From Promethearchaeota archaeon (GTDB taxonomy: Archaea; Asgardarchaeota; Lokiarchaeia; Sigynarchaeales; SOKP01), in contig JAGXOB010000132.1 in NCBI GenBank assembly GCA_019894735.1, positions 1 to 6,224 on the forward strand: a stretch of DNA of 6,224 nt, written 5' to 3'. The notes under the pieces were generated by a model. It saw nothing but the letters and a program-made list of their open reading frames with translations, had not been told where the DNA came from and made no database searches. Positions 5,715-6,224 of the stretch are shown piece by piece. The translations under genes and the position numbers were made by a program. The first letter of the stretch is position 1. Each line of letters begins with the position of its first letter.

Positions 5715-5730
5715 TTAAAAAAATAAAAAG
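5715..5730 (-). terminator. T-rich terminator of the Ig-like anchored protein gene
   Basis: Read on the minus strand this is CTTTTTATTTTTTTAA, starting 6 bases after the stop codon at 5737, a typical archaeal T-run terminator. The promoter of ccmA must lie in the same short gap (5675-5736), but I cannot pick one box among the AT-rich sequence. Confidence 0.5.
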
Positions 5731-5736
5731 TATTTA

Positions 5737-6147
5737 TTACTTCATAAATCGTTTTGGTCTTAGGATAATCACTATAACTAAAGTAAGGATTCCAATTATT
5801 CCAATTGTGCTAAATATAACAATTAAATCAAATTCTTCCGCAGTCAAACCCGTATTTCCATTGCCACCTTGTGTATTCACCATAATTATATAACTATTTG
5901 AGTTCCAATTACCAAGGGAATCTCTTGCATAGATTGTAAAAATTAGTGTGCCTGTTATACTCGGAGTTAAATCATTTATCTCCCAAGTATTTCCATTTAC
6001 AAAAATCATCGTATGATTAGAATTTTCTAGTTCAATAATGACTTCGTTAATATCTGATAAATCTGTAACATCAACTTGAATGGAAACTGATTGTCCTAAG
6101 AAAATTGATTCTGAATTTTTATTCATATTGAATAATTTTAACTCCAT
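5737..6147 (-). CDS. C-terminal part of a membrane-anchored Ig-like surface protein
   Basis: The 136-residue frame holds one beta-sandwich, Ig- or cadherin-like repeat (about 14-90: IFLGQSVSIQVDVTDLSD, then ITGTLIFTIYARDSLGNWNS, a pattern common in archaeal surface proteins). A Gly/Asn linker, a single membrane helix (about 108-129) and a basic end RPKRFMK follow. There is no signal peptide, although the domain must be outside, so the true N-terminus is elsewhere. A TAG stop lies two codons before the ATG in this frame. The ricin-type lectin frame from the right edge runs into the first codons in a frame shifted by one base. The simplest reading is a lectin/Ig/anchor protein split by a frameshift or deletion; alternatively it is a remnant. 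Ligand and role are unknown. Confidence 0.5.
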   Translation of the reverse strand: MELKLFNMNKNSESIFLGQSVSIQVDVTDLSDINEVIIELENSNHTMIFVNGNTWEINDLTPSITGTLIFTIYARDSLGNWNSNSYIIMVNTQGGNGNTGLTAEEFDLIVIFSTIGIIGILTLVIVIILRPKRFMK

Positions 6148-6223
6148 TATCTATGCTCATACCGCTAACATCCAGACACTTACCGCTATGTTTTGCGATA
6201 ATTCGAAAATAGCCATTATTAAC
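6119..6223 (-). pseudogene. Ricin-B-type (beta-trefoil) lectin fragment, broken end
   Basis: On the minus strand, codons from 6223 read NNGYFRIIAKHSGKCLDVSG, then MSIDNGVKIIQYE, then TAA. That is almost exactly one repeat of a ricin-type lectin (G-x-Y-R-I-x-A-x-x-SGKCLDVSG-x-S-x-x-NG, then the QXW-like IQY). The frame is open to the window edge, so more of the protein lies outside. A normal repeat would continue with a GGDNQxW-type stretch after QXW; here it stops. The Ig-like anchored frame begins inside this fragment, one base out of phase. A single-base indel between 6150 and 6122 would join both frames. It suggests carbohydrate binding at the cell surface, now probably disrupted. Confidence 0.65.
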
Positions 6224-6224
6224 A

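Noticed and set aside
1..6224. CRISPR array, tRNA/rRNA genes, insertion sequence or defence system
   Set aside because: I looked for regularly spaced repeats, cloverleaf-type sequences, transposase motifs and nuclease/NTPase defence motifs. The only P-loop protein is the CcmA-like ATPase and no repeat array is present.

Overview
This AT-rich window (about 30% GC by eye) most likely comes from an uncultured archaeon, possibly of the Asgard/Promethearchaeota type. The reasons are indirect: archaeal-style Lrp-like regulators, secreted Ig-like proteins held by one C-terminal membrane segment with a basic tail, frequent TTG starts with short GAGGT/AAAGGT-type ribosome sites, T-rich rather than hairpin terminators, and a Cys-type CcmE. 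The phylum is an inference; no rRNA or universal marker is present.

Left part (1-2107): the 3' end of a NitT/TauT (NMT1/SsuA-like) ABC-transporter substrate-binding protein enters from the left edge. It is followed by an intact Lrp/AsnC-like regulator with a five-cysteine tail at 878-1441. Downstream lies a decayed second copy of that regulator's DNA-binding half at 1652-1873. It has a conserved ATG, a stop at codon 5 and a stop at codon 74, and it aligns to the intact copy without gaps over 73 codons. A nested palindrome (1874-1932) sits directly behind it.

Central part (2108-5686): a cytochrome c maturation (Ccm) island. A secreted, C-terminally anchored beta-sandwich protein carries a single-cysteine haem-site-like motif, HNSCH. 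A rightward unit, ccmC-ccmD-ccmE, follows; the 48-residue CcmD-like gene overlaps the ccmC stop. It runs head-on into a leftward ccmA-ccmB unit, with only 6 bases between the ccmE and ccmB stops. CcmA/B/C/D would load haem onto CcmE at the outer face of the membrane. CcmE here ends in Gln-Cys-Ser, so the haem-binding residue would be a Cys placed second from the end. CcmF, CcmG and CcmH are not in the window.

Right part (5715-6224, minus strand): a C-terminal piece of a membrane-anchored Ig-like protein without a signal peptide. It overlaps, in another frame, the end of a ricin-B-type lectin reading frame entering from the right edge. This looks like a frameshifted or decaying surface-lectin gene.

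The most interesting points are the combination of a single-Cys candidate cytochrome with an unusual CcmE in one island, the Cys-tailed regulator with its pseudogene copy, and the broken lectin gene.
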